64,000 bases of DNA from contig NZ_CP107880.1 of the NCBI RefSeq assembly GCF_036013745.1, positions 1,612,001 through 1,676,000 of the forward strand, given 5' to 3'. The position numbers were made by a program, and so were the translations under genes. This document shows, piece by piece, positions 1-7,664 of this stretch. A model generated the notes under the pieces. It worked only from the letters and a program-made list of their open reading frames with translations, was not told the DNA's origin and did no database searches. The stretch's first letter is position 1. The number at the start of each line of letters is the position of its first letter. This stretch comes from Streptomyces sp. NBC_00483. GTDB lineage: Bacteria > Actinomycetota > Actinomycetes > Streptomycetales > Streptomycetaceae.

Positions 1-235
1 GGAAGGAATACGTCGCGAGGGCCGGGGCCTCGTCAGTGTGCGTGTAAATAATGGTCGAGTCAGTCACCGGGTGCTCCGCTTCCACGTCTTCCACGTCGTC
101 TGCAGTCTTGGATCGGATTGCTCGACATCAAGATATCTCCTCCCCGGCCAGGATCCGAAAGGGGTCCACCCGCCAAGATCTTTCCGGCCCCAGGGCGACC
201 AGGCGCATTTCAAGCCCCTGCGGCGATTGAGCAGC
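1..235. other. Left-edge region without a supported gene
   Basis: I find no convincing coding sequence here; the open frames are antisense or out-of-frame continuations over the neighbouring PHP gene. Bases 40-160 are clearly richer in A/T than the surroundings. They hold an imperfect inverted repeat, CTCGA-CA-TCAAG (121-132), followed by AGATATC. This composition is typical of promoter and operator DNA. I infer a control region for a gene leaving the left edge, probably transcribed leftward, but that gene is outside the window. Confidence 0.4.
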
Positions 236-255
236 GGGGTCCGGGGCAGAGCCCC
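236..255 (-). repeat. Interspersed GC palindrome, copy 1 (likely terminator)
   Basis: On the minus strand this reads GGGGCTCTGCCCCGGACCCC. It starts 6 bp past the stop codon of the PHP gene. GGGGC and GCCCC can pair as a tight hairpin. It matches the element at 23562-23581 at 19 of 20 positions, in the same orientation relative to the gene upstream of it. I infer a dispersed repeat with terminator function. Confidence 0.65.
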
Positions 256-261
256 AATCTT

Positions 262-1296
262 TTACGCCCGTGCGGCGTCACCCGCACCGGTCCAGGCCAG
301 CACCTTCTCCACCGGCCACGTCGTCACCACCCGCTCCGCCGGAACCTCGCGCTCCTCGGCGCGGGCGCAGCCGAAGAGCTGCCAGTCGAGCTGCCCGGGC
401 GCATGCGCGTCGGTGTCGATGGCGAAGAGGGTGCCCGCCTCCACCGCCTTGCGGAGCAGACGCCGGGGCGGGTCCAGCCGTTCGGGACGGCTGTTGATCT
501 CCACCGCCGTGCCGGCAGCCGCACACGCCGCGAACACCTCGTCCGCGTCGAACTGCGACTCGGGCCGCCCCCTGCCCGTGACCAGCCGACCGGTGCAGTG
601 GCCGAGGATGTCGGCATGCGGATTGCCGACGGCGGCCACCAGGCGCCGGGTCATCGCCGCGGCATCCATCCGCAGCTTCGAGTGGACCGAGACGACGACC
701 ACGTCCAGGCGGTCGAGCAGCTCCGGTTCCTGGTCGAGCGAACCGTCGTCGAGGATGTCGCACTCGATGCCGGTGAGCAGGCGGAACGGCGCCCAGCCCG
801 CGTTGAGTTCGGCCACCACGTCCAGTTGCTCGCGCAGCCGCTGCGACGACAGGCCGCGGGCCACCGTGAGGCGCGGCGAGTGGTCCGTGAGCACCGCCCA
901 CTCGTGGCCGATGTCCCGGGCCGCGCGGCCCATCTCCTCGATCGGGCTGCCGCCGTCCGACCAGTCGGAGTGCAGATGACAGTCGCCGCGCAGCAGGGAA
1001 CGCAGCTGCACGCCCACGTCGCCCTCCAAGGGCACCGTGCGGGCCAGCTCGTCCTCCAGATGCGTGAGGTAGTCCGGGATCTGCCCGGCGGCCGCCTCCC
1101 GGATCACCGCGGCGGTCTTGGGCCCGATGCCCTTGAGCGACTCCAGGGAGCCGGCCTCGACGTGCCGCGCGACCTCGGCGTCGCCCAGCCCGGTGATCAC
1201 ACCTGCGGCGGTGCGGAACGCGCGCACCCGATAGGTGGGCGCGCCGTCCCGCTCCAGCAGGAACGCGATCCGTTCCAGCGCCCGCACGGGCTCCAT
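262..1296 (-). CDS. PHP domain-containing phosphoesterase with helix-hairpin-helix N-terminus
   Basis: The 344-residue product resembles the C-terminal half of bacterial X-family DNA polymerases without the polymerase. An N-terminal helix-hairpin-helix (SLESLKGIGPKTAAVIREA, about residues 45-65) probably binds DNA non-specifically. A PHP metallo-phosphoesterase domain follows, with metal-ligand motifs GDCHLHSDWSDGG, LTDHSP, GIECDI, VHSK and DTDAHAP. PHP domains use two or three metal ions to hydrolyse phosphoester bonds; the substrate is not known. The ATG at 1296 (MEPVRALERIAFLL) was chosen because conservation-like sequence begins there and the upstream frame extension is Arg-rich, low-complexity translation of intergenic DNA. 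The gene ends just before a GC-rich hairpin repeat. Confidence 0.85.
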   Translation of the reverse strand: MEPVRALERIAFLLERDGAPTYRVRAFRTAAGVITGLGDAEVARHVEAGSLESLKGIGPKTAAVIREAAAGQIPDYLTHLEDELARTVPLEGDVGVQLRSLLRGDCHLHSDWSDGGSPIEEMGRAARDIGHEWAVLTDHSPRLTVARGLSSQRLREQLDVVAELNAGWAPFRLLTGIECDILDDGSLDQEPELLDRLDVVVVSVHSKLRMDAAAMTRRLVAAVGNPHADILGHCTGRLVTGRGRPESQFDADEVFAACAAAGTAVEINSRPERLDPPRRLLRKAVEAGTLFAIDTDAHAPGQLDWQLFGCARAEEREVPAERVVTTWPVEKVLAWTGAGDAARA

Positions 1297-1382
1297 CGCC
1301 ACCTCCGGCCACCTTCGCGTACGTCTCCAGCGTGCCGTACGACCCGGTGACCGGCATCCGTGAACGCCGCGGGCGGCGAATC

Positions 1383-2057
1383 TCAGAGGTGCTTGTCGAT
1401 GGCCTGCTGGGCCTGCGCCGGCAGCGCACGCACGTGGTCGGCGGCATCGCGCACGCTCTGGGTCGCCCCGCGAGTCGCCCCGAGGGTCGCTCCACGCACG
1501 GTGTCGGCCGCATCGCGGCCGGCGCCACGCACGGTTCCGGTGGCGTCCCGCAGCGTGTGAGTCGCGTCCCGCAGCGTGTGGGTCGCGTCGCGCCGTGCCC
1601 GGCGTGCCGACGAGCGTCCGGACGCGGCGGCGCCACGGGCCCGATAGGCGGCCGACGGCTTTCCGTGCGTGTCGGCCGCCGTGATGAGCAGGCCGCCCAT
1701 CAGGGACACGTTCTTCAGGAACTGGGTGCGCTGTTGGGCGCGTTGCTCGGGATCCTTCTCCTTCCACCAGGCGTGGCCGGCCAGCGTCGTCGGCACGAGC
1801 GTCCCGGCGAGGGCCAGCGCGGCGAGCCGCGGGGCGATCCCGGCGGCGAGCAGCAGCCCGGCCCCGACGTGCACCGCGCCGTTGATCCGGACCAGTTGCT
1901 CGGGGTCCTCCGGCAGCCGGGGCACGCGGGAGGCCACGGGAACCGCCACCGGTTCCGCGGCGGGCGCCACGCGCTCAGGGGCACGGAGGGTGGACAGCCC
2001 GCCGGCCACGAACGCGGAGGCGAGCATCGGACGTGCGCATTTCCTCAGTACAGCCAT
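1383..2057 (-). CDS. DoxX-family membrane protein with long heptad-repeat C-terminal tail
   Basis: The first ~145 of 224 residues form a DoxX-like domain with hydrophobic segments (for example INGAVHVGAGLLLAAGIAP and LAALALAGTLVPTTLAG) and the family-like PEQLVRINGAVH and FLKNVSLMGGLL stretches. DoxX proteins are small four-helix membrane proteins linked to redox or thiosulfate metabolism and oxidative stress. The last ~75 residues are unusual: repeats of RDATHTL, RDATGTV, RDAADTV, RGATLGA and RDAADHV. At DNA level these include near-identical 21-bp units around 1545-1590. The tail is alanine-rich and probably an amphipathic helix, like the small protein encoded just upstream. Start ATG 2057 gives MAVLRKCARPMLASAF. 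Confidence 0.8.
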   Translation of the reverse strand: MAVLRKCARPMLASAFVAGGLSTLRAPERVAPAAEPVAVPVASRVPRLPEDPEQLVRINGAVHVGAGLLLAAGIAPRLAALALAGTLVPTTLAGHAWWKEKDPEQRAQQRTQFLKNVSLMGGLLITAADTHGKPSAAYRARGAAASGRSSARRARRDATHTLRDATHTLRDATGTVRGAGRDAADTVRGATLGATRGATQSVRDAADHVRALPAQAQQAIDKHL

Positions 2058-2097
2058 GCTTCGCCGCGTTCCCCAACTCCGCGCACTCAGTCCAGGA

Positions 2098-2493
2098 TCA
2101 TGGACGCCGTCCCGCGCGGCGCCCCACGGCGTACGACGCGGCGCCGACGGCCGTGACCCCGGCCCCGACGCCCATGGCCAGCATCTTCCGGTGGGCAACG
2201 GCGGTCCAGGCCGTCCGGGCCACGGTGGTGACCTGCCCGGTCGCCGCCACGGCCGCCTGCCGGCCGGCCTCGACGCCCCGCGCCGCGCTGCCCACGGCAT
2301 CGGCCGCGCCCTCGGTGACCCGCTCGGCCCCGCGCTGCGCGGCCACGGCCGCGTCGACGGCCTTGGCCTCGGTCTTCTCGGCGGCGTCACCCACGGGAGC
2401 AGTCGCCTTGTCGGCGCTGTCACGCGCCCGGGAAGCGGTCTTCCGCTTCGTCGTCTCGTTCTGCTGATCCGTTCCCTTGTTCGGTTCACTCAT
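2098..2493 (-). CDS. Small Ala-rich amphipathic protein with C-terminal membrane segment
   Basis: The 131-residue product opens with a charged, disordered-looking region (MSEPNKGTDQQNETTKRKTA). A long Ala/Thr/Glu/Lys helix follows, with LEA- or apolipoprotein-like heptads (RDSADKATAPVGDAAEK, GAADAVGSAARGVEAG). It ends in a hydrophobic Gly/Ala segment (KMLAMGVGAGVTAVGAASYAVGRRAG) that probably inserts in the membrane. Function is unknown. The same A/T/R/D-rich helix style occurs in the tail of the DoxX protein encoded 40 bp downstream, so the two may interact or form coiled coils. They are likely co-transcribed leftward from the 2494-2702 intergenic region. Confidence 0.65.
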   Translation of the reverse strand: MSEPNKGTDQQNETTKRKTASRARDSADKATAPVGDAAEKTEAKAVDAAVAAQRGAERVTEGAADAVGSAARGVEAGRQAAVAATGQVTTVARTAWTAVAHRKMLAMGVGAGVTAVGAASYAVGRRAGRRP

Positions 2494-2555
2494 GGAGTCC
2501 GGGTTAGCCCTCGACGGTCATCACAAACCCGAAACGCTCCCCCAACTCGTAGCCG

Positions 2556-2576
2556 TCGGACCGGAATCGGACCGGA
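2556..2576. promoter_or_regulatory. 11-bp-spaced direct repeat in a divergent promoter region
   Basis: TCGGACCGGA occurs at 2556-2565 and again at 2567-2576, one helical turn apart. It lies between the leftward 131-residue protein gene (start 2493) and the rightward transporter (start 2703). In-phase repeats are typical of cooperative regulator binding. No binding protein can be named from the sequence. Confidence 0.35.
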
Positions 2577-2702
2577 CGTCCGTGTCCGGCGGCCACAGTC
2601 CGCCCCGAAAGTATGGTGTCCCACCACATGTGCCGCTGACCTGCGTGTTCCTACCTTGTGCCAGCAGATACACGTCCCCACCAACGCCTGGAAGTGGTGC
2701 AC

Positions 2703-4088
2703 ATGGCCTCCGCAGCAACCGCTCCGCCAACACCCGGAAACCTCAAGCGCATTGTCGCGGCGAGTCTCATAGGCACCACCATCGAGTGGTACGACTTCTT
2801 CCTCTACGGCAGCGCCGCGGCGCTGGTGTTCAACAAGCTCTTCTTCCCCGACTCCGATCCCCTGGTCGGCACCCTCCTCTCCTTCCTGACGTACGCCGTC
2901 GGGTTCGCCGCCCGCCCGCTGGGCGCGCTCGTCTTCGGGCACTACGGCGACCGGCTCGGCCGCAAGAAGCTCCTCGTGGTGAGCCTGCTGATGATGGGCG
3001 GCGCCACCTTCGCCATCGGTCTGCTCCCGACCCACGCGACCGTCGGCACGGCCGCGCCCGTACTGCTCACCGTGCTCCGCCTGGTCCAGGGCTTCGCTCT
3101 CGGCGGCGAGTGGGGCGGCGCGGTGCTCCTCGTGTCCGAGCACGGAGACGCCCGGCGCCGCGGCTTCTGGGCCTCCTGGCCGCAGACGGGCGCGCCCGCG
3201 GGACAGCTCCTGGCGACCGGCGTGCTCTCGGCCCTGACCGCCCTGATCTCGGATGCCGCGTTCACCGACTGGGGCTGGCGGATCCCGTTCCTCCTCTCCG
3301 GCGTGCTCGTGCTCGTGGGTCTGTGGATACGTCTCTCTGTCGATGAATCCCCCGTCTTCAAGGAGGCGTTGGCCCGCGCCGAGGCCCGCAAGTCCGTCTC
3401 CGACACCGTGGAGAAGCTGCCGCTGGTGGCCGTCCTGCGGCACCACTGGCGCGATGTCCTGGTCGCCATCGGCGCCCGCATGGCCGAGAACATCAGCTAC
3501 TACGTCATCACCGCCTTCATCCTCGTGTACGCCACCACGTCGGCCGGCGTCTCGAAGCAGACCGCGCTGAACGCCGTGCTCATCGCGTCCGCCGTGCACT
3601 TCGCCGTGATCCCGGCCTGGGGCGCCCTCTCCGACCGGGTCGGCCGCAGGCCCGTGTATCTGCTGGGTGCGGCGGGCATCGGCCTGTGGATGTTCCCGTT
3701 CTTCTCCCTCATCGACTCGTCGAACTTCGGTGGTCTGCTCCTCGCCGTGACCGTCGGCCTGGTGCTGCACGGCGCCATGTACGCCCCGCAGGCCGCGTTC
3801 TTCTCCGAGATGTTCGCGACGCGGATGCGCTACTCCGGGGCGTCGATCGGGGCGCAGTTCGCCTCGGTGGCGGCGGGCGCGCCCGCACCGCTCATCGCGA
3901 CGGCTCTGCTGTCCGCTTACGGCTCCTCGACGCCGATCTCCCTGTACGTCATCGCGGCCGCGCTCCTGACGCTGATCGCCGTGGGCCTGGCGAAGGAGAC
4001 CCGGCACCGCGACCTGTCCGACCTGGACGCCGTGGGCTCGGACGACGCAGTACGCAGCGACGACCCGGTGAAGCTGCACGGCGCCTGA
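2703..4088 (+). CDS. MFS transporter, metabolite:H+ symporter (MHS) type
   Basis: This 461-residue integral membrane protein has the MHS hallmarks: TTIEWYDFFLYGSAAALVFNKLFFP after a short cytosolic N-terminus, and the loop motif GHYGDRLGRKKLL between helices 2 and 3. A second copy, ALSDRVGRRP, is in the C-terminal half. MHS symporters import small organic acids, osmolytes or shikimate-like compounds with protons. The ATG at 2703 was chosen because GGAAG lies 9 bp upstream and the preceding 15 in-frame residues are not transporter-like. The neighbouring GAF/PucR regulator and 3-hydroxybutyrate dehydrogenase suggest a hydroxy- or keto-acid substrate; this is inference. The gene faces the regulator gene across a G-rich tandem array. 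Confidence 0.9.
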   Translation: MASAATAPPTPGNLKRIVAASLIGTTIEWYDFFLYGSAAALVFNKLFFPDSDPLVGTLLSFLTYAVGFAARPLGALVFGHYGDRLGRKKLLVVSLLMMGGATFAIGLLPTHATVGTAAPVLLTVLRLVQGFALGGEWGGAVLLVSEHGDARRRGFWASWPQTGAPAGQLLATGVLSALTALISDAAFTDWGWRIPFLLSGVLVLVGLWIRLSVDESPVFKEALARAEARKSVSDTVEKLPLVAVLRHHWRDVLVAIGARMAENISYYVITAFILVYATTSAGVSKQTALNAVLIASAVHFAVIPAWGALSDRVGRRPVYLLGAAGIGLWMFPFFSLIDSSNFGGLLLAVTVGLVLHGAMYAPQAAFFSEMFATRMRYSGASIGAQFASVAAGAPAPLIATALLSAYGSSTPISLYVIAAALLTLIAVGLAKETRHRDLSDLDAVGSDDAVRSDDPVKLHGA

Positions 4089-4133
4089 CGGCGTGCGGCG
4101 CCTCACCCCCGCCGGCCCCGTGGTCGCGGACTC

Positions 4134-4210
4134 GGGGCTCGGGGCTCGGGGCTCGGGGCTCGGGGCTCGGGGCTCGGGGCTCGGGGCTCGGGGCTCGGGG
4201 CTCGGGGCTC
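4134..4210 (+). repeat. Perfect 11-copy tandem repeat of GGGGCTC
   Basis: Exactly eleven 7-bp units GGGGCTC run from 4134 to 4210, between the stop of the transporter (4088) and the stop of the convergent regulator (4219). Every unit contributes a G4 run separated by CTC, so the plus strand has the composition of a G-quadruplex-forming array. It sits where two transcripts converge and could act as a terminator or a slippage-prone site. The copy number is probably variable between strains. Confidence 0.95.
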
Positions 4211-4218
4211 GGGCGGGG

Positions 4219-6150
4219 TCAGGCTATGTCCGGGGCCGCCAACCGGTGCAGCCGCAGGGCCAGTTGGATCTCCAGCGCACGCTCCGGCGTCTGCCAGTCC
4301 TCGCCGAGGAGCCGGCCCACCCGCTCAAGACGCTGCGCGACCGTGTTCACGTGCACGTGCAGCGCGTCCTTCGTGCGGGCCGGGCTCATGCCGGACGCGA
4401 AGTAGGCGTCGAGGGTGCGCAGCAGGTCGGTGCCTCTGCGCTCGTCGTAGGTGATGACCTCGCCGATCGTGCGGGCGACGAATCCCCCGACGTCCCGGCT
4501 GTCGGCGAGCAGCAGCCCGAGGAACCCGAAGTCCTCGGCCGCCGCGCCCTGCCCGGACCTGCCGAGCAGCCGCAGCGCGTCGAGGCAGCGCTGCGCCTCC
4601 ACATACGCGGCGGCCGCTCTCTCGGTCCACCCTGCCAGGCCCTCGACGGGGGCCGAGGCGCCCACGGTGACGCTCTCGTGGATCGCCTCGGAGAGCCGGC
4701 CCGCGACATGGGACGCCAGCTCCGACGCTGCGGTGGTGTGCGCCGGAAGCAGCAGGACGGTGCCGCCGTCCCGCGCGGCGGCAAGGCCGTGCCGGGTCGC
4801 CGCGAGGTGGTTGGCCGCGGACCACAGGCGGCGACGCGCGGCCGCCTCCTGCTCGGCGTCACCGGTGCTCTCCAGGCGGGCGGCGAGCACCACATGGGTC
4901 GCGTCGAGGTCGGCGTGAAGCCGCTCCGCCCTCTCCCGCAGCAACCGCGGGTCCCGGTCGCGCCCGTCAAGGAGGTCGTCCAACAGCTCGCCCCTTACCC
5001 GCTGTTCGGCCTCGGCCGCGGAGCGCCGGGCGAGCAGCAGCAGCGAGGTGACCATGGCGGCGCGCTCCAGGGTGCGCTGGTCGACCGGGTCGAGGCCGGG
5101 GTGACCGCGCAGTACGAGGGCGCCGAGCAGCTCGCCGCCGGCGGCGACGGCCGCGACCCAGTCGTCGCGGTGTCGCACCGCGTGCCCGTCGGCTCGGGAC
5201 GCTTCGATGGCGTGGCCGGGCGCCTCCTCGGCGTCGGTGAACTCCACGGTGCCGTCGAGGACTTCGGAGACGGCCGCGGCCACGTCGTGCACTCCGCCGC
5301 CACGCAGCACCAGCTCGGCGAGCCGGTCGTGCACGTCGGACGCGCGCTCGATGACGCCGCTGCGGTCACGGATGATCTCGTTGGCGCGCTCCAGCTCGTT
5401 CAGCGCCTGCCGGGTCTCGGTGAGCAGGTTCGCGGTGTCGATGGCCGCGGCGGCGAGCGCCGCGAAGGAGCCGAGGAGCGCGATTTCCTCGCGCTCGAAG
5501 ACCCGCGCGCGCCGGTCGGAGGCGAACAGCACCCCGATCACTTGTGCCCCCAGCATGAGCGGCACGCCGAGGATGGCGACGAGCCCCTCGTCCCCCACCC
5601 CCGCGTCGATGGTGCGGGTGTGCTGGAAGCGCACGTCGTGCCCGTAGTTGTCGGTGACGTAGGGCCGCGCGGTCTGTGCGACGAGGCCGCCGAGGCCCTC
5701 GCCCATGCCGAGGCGGAGCTGCTGGAAGCGGGCCGCGACCGAGCCCTCGGTGACCCGCATGTAGGTGTCACCCCTGACCGGGTCGTTCAGCGTCAGATAG
5801 GCGACGTCGGTGCCGAGCAGCGAGCGGGCCCGCTGGACGATGGCGTGCAGCACCGCGTCCAGGTCGCGCAGGCCCGCGAGGTCGTGCGCGGTCTCGAACA
5901 GTGCGGACAGCTCCGCCTCGCGGCGCCGCCTGCCCTCCATTTCCGCGCGCACGCGCAGCGCGAGCACCTTGGCCGCTTCGAGTGCCGCTATCCGCTCGGG
6001 CGTCGTACCCTCGGCCCGGGCGAGCAGCACGGGCTGTTCGTAGGCATCGGCGGAGGCGCCCCTGGCGAGCAGTTCCAGGAACGGGGCCTGCGGGTCCTCG
6101 GTGGTCACCGGGCCGGAGGCGGCGTCTGAGTGCGGTTGGTGGCGCGACAT
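4219..6150 (-). CDS. GAF domain / PucR (CdaR-type) helix-turn-helix transcriptional regulator
   Basis: The 643-residue product has an N-terminal GAF sensor domain (about residues 80-240, starting ALFETAHDLAGLRDLDAV). A coiled-coil linker follows (LNELERANEIIRDRSGVIER), then a central regulator domain, and a C-terminal PucR/CdaR-type HTH (TLDAYFASGMSPARTKDALH then VHVNTVAQRLERVGRLLG). Such regulators usually activate catabolic genes in response to a small molecule bound by the GAF domain. ATG 6150 (MSRHQPHSD) was preferred to an upstream in-frame start at 6201. The 3-hydroxybutyrate dehydrogenase-like gene lies 139 bp upstream in the same direction, and the MHS transporter converges from the other side. 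These are its most likely targets. Confidence 0.85.
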   Translation of the reverse strand: MSRHQPHSDAASGPVTTEDPQAPFLELLARGASADAYEQPVLLARAEGTTPERIAALEAAKVLALRVRAEMEGRRRREAELSALFETAHDLAGLRDLDAVLHAIVQRARSLLGTDVAYLTLNDPVRGDTYMRVTEGSVAARFQQLRLGMGEGLGGLVAQTARPYVTDNYGHDVRFQHTRTIDAGVGDEGLVAILGVPLMLGAQVIGVLFASDRRARVFEREEIALLGSFAALAAAAIDTANLLTETRQALNELERANEIIRDRSGVIERASDVHDRLAELVLRGGGVHDVAAAVSEVLDGTVEFTDAEEAPGHAIEASRADGHAVRHRDDWVAAVAAGGELLGALVLRGHPGLDPVDQRTLERAAMVTSLLLLARRSAAEAEQRVRGELLDDLLDGRDRDPRLLRERAERLHADLDATHVVLAARLESTGDAEQEAAARRRLWSAANHLAATRHGLAAARDGGTVLLLPAHTTAASELASHVAGRLSEAIHESVTVGASAPVEGLAGWTERAAAAYVEAQRCLDALRLLGRSGQGAAAEDFGFLGLLLADSRDVGGFVARTIGEVITYDERRGTDLLRTLDAYFASGMSPARTKDALHVHVNTVAQRLERVGRLLGEDWQTPERALEIQLALRLHRLAAPDIA

Positions 6151-6289
6151 GCGGACAAGGATTACCCGTCGAGCGGTCGGGCCTGCTAGCCCTGTGGACA
6201 ACTCGGGTCGTCACGAAATCGCGGTCACCCGGTCGAGGGACCGCGTTCCGTGCGAAAACAACCCGAACCCGGCAAATGGTGGGGCGGAA

Positions 6290-7078
6290 TCAGTGGGCGG
6301 ACCAGCCGCCGTCGAGAACGAGGGACGTGCCGGTCATGAACGAGGCCTGCGGCGTGCACAGATACGCGACGGCCTCGGCGACCTCGGAAGGTTCGATGAG
6401 CCGCTTGATCGCGCTGTCCTGCAGCATCACCTCGCCGAGCACCCGCTCCTCGGGGATGCCGTGCGCGGCGGCCTGGTCGGCGACCTGCTGCTCGACGAGC
6501 GGCGTGCGCACATAGCCGGGGTTCACACAGTTCGATGTGACGCCGTGCGCCGCCCCTTCCAGCGCGGCCGTCTTCGACAGTCCCTCGAGCCCGTGCTTCG
6601 CGGCCACGTACGCGGACTTGTACGCGGAGGCCCGCAGCCCGTGCACCGACGACACGTTCACGATGCGGCCCCAGCCCTGCCCGTACATGTGTGGCAGCGC
6701 CCCGCGCAGCAGCCGGAACGGGGCCTCCAGCATCACGGTCAGCACGGTGTGGAAGACCTCGGGCGGGAACTCCTCGATGGGCCGGACCAGTTGGATCCCG
6801 GCATTGTTCACGAGGACGTCGGTGCCGGCCGCCGCCTCCTCCGCGGCGTCGAGGTCGGTCAGATCCAGGACGTACGCCTCGATGCCGTCGGCCTCCCCGG
6901 CCAGCGCCTCGAGCCCCGCCGCGTCCCGGTCCACCGCTCTCACCTTGGCGCCCGCCGCGGCGAGGCGCAGGGCGCAGGCCCGGCCGATGCCACTGGCGGC
7001 GCCGGTGACGAGCGCGGTGCGCCCGCCGAGATCCAGCTCGGGGGCGGTGGGTGCGGTCAGCGGGGTGTGCGGCGTCAT
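6290..7078 (-). CDS. 3-hydroxybutyrate dehydrogenase-like short-chain dehydrogenase
   Basis: The 262-residue product is a classical SDR. It has the Rossmann motif TGAASGIGRA near residue 25, NNAG about residue 90, catalytic Ser in VNVSSVHG and the YVAAKHG catalytic Tyr/Lys pair. The GLRASAYKSAYVAAKHGLEG stretch is characteristic of D-3-hydroxybutyrate dehydrogenases, which interconvert 3-hydroxybutyrate and acetoacetate with NAD+. ATG 7078 (MTPHTPLTAP) was chosen over 7126. It lies upstream of the GAF/PucR regulator gene and probably shares control with it; storage-polymer or ketone-body utilisation is a reasonable inference. Exact substrate is not provable here. Confidence 0.85.
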   Translation of the reverse strand: MTPHTPLTAPTAPELDLGGRTALVTGAASGIGRACALRLAAAGAKVRAVDRDAAGLEALAGEADGIEAYVLDLTDLDAAEEAAAGTDVLVNNAGIQLVRPIEEFPPEVFHTVLTVMLEAPFRLLRGALPHMYGQGWGRIVNVSSVHGLRASAYKSAYVAAKHGLEGLSKTAALEGAAHGVTSNCVNPGYVRTPLVEQQVADQAAAHGIPEERVLGEVMLQDSAIKRLIEPSEVAEAVAYLCTPQASFMTGTSLVLDGGWSAH

Positions 7079-7133
7079 GACTCGCACCCTAGGCAGCTGA
7101 TCAGCACCGCCCGATGTGGGCAGCACCCATACT

Positions 7134-7613
7134 TCAGCGCTCGGTCATGGTCTCGAACCATGTGGGTCCCTCCGCCTGCGCCTGCTTGATCCGGAACAGC
7201 GCGAACTCGTCGAGCGGCGGCAGCGCGTCCAGGGCGAACCAGGCGACGTCCAGCGACTCGTCGTCGTTGACGCGCGCCTCGCCGCCGGTGGCCCGGCAGC
7301 GGAAGGACGTGTCCATGAACTGGCACTGGTCGCCGTTGGGGTACGTGATCGGCTGCAGGGCCTGCACCAGCACGACCCGCTCGACGACGCATTCGACGCC
7401 GGTCTCCTCGAACACCTCACGCGCGGCGACATCCGCGGGCTGCTCGCCCGGCTCGGGGATCCCACCGATGATCGACCACTTGCCGGTGTCGGCGCGCCGC
7501 CCGAGCAGCACCCGTCCCTCATCGTCGAAGACGACGGCACTGACCCCCGGCAGAAGCAGCAGCTGGTGGCCCGCGGTGGCCCGGATCGTACGGATGAATT
7601 CAGGAGTCGCCAT
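7134..7613 (-). CDS. Nudix hydrolase
   Basis: The 159-residue protein carries a complete Nudix box, with the pattern G-x5-E-x7-RE-x2-EE-x-G (GGIPEPGEQPADVAAREV followed by FEETGV, about residues 59-82). Its glutamates bind the catalytic metal. Nudix enzymes hydrolyse nucleoside diphosphates linked to another moiety, for housecleaning or signalling; the substrate is not predictable. ATG 7613 (MATPEFIRTIRATAG) was chosen because it begins the recognisable N-terminal helix. It sits 51 bp from the end of the apolipoprotein N-acyltransferase gene in the same direction and could be co-transcribed with it. Confidence 0.9.
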   Translation of the reverse strand: MATPEFIRTIRATAGHQLLLLPGVSAVVFDDEGRVLLGRRADTGKWSIIGGIPEPGEQPADVAAREVFEETGVECVVERVVLVQALQPITYPNGDQCQFMDTSFRCRATGGEARVNDDESLDVAWFALDALPPLDEFALFRIKQAQAEGPTWFETMTER

Positions 7614-7664
7614 GCCGACGAGCCTACCTGTAGGCCCCAACGAACCGGCAGGCCACAAGCCCCG

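Noticed and set aside
38-1350. Long rightward reading frames at the left edge
   Set aside because: They lie antisense to the PHP-domain gene, whose motifs and codon pattern are clear; their products are Arg/Pro/Ser-rich shadow translations.
2490-4106. 538-codon leftward frame over the MHS transporter
   Set aside because: It mirrors the transporter gene in the antisense frame and encodes a His/Glu/Gly/Arg-rich product without any domain; high GC keeps such frames open.
4134-4210. Possible CRISPR or VNTR with spacers
   Set aside because: Units are contiguous 7-mers with no spacers and no cas genes are present, so it is a simple microsatellite.
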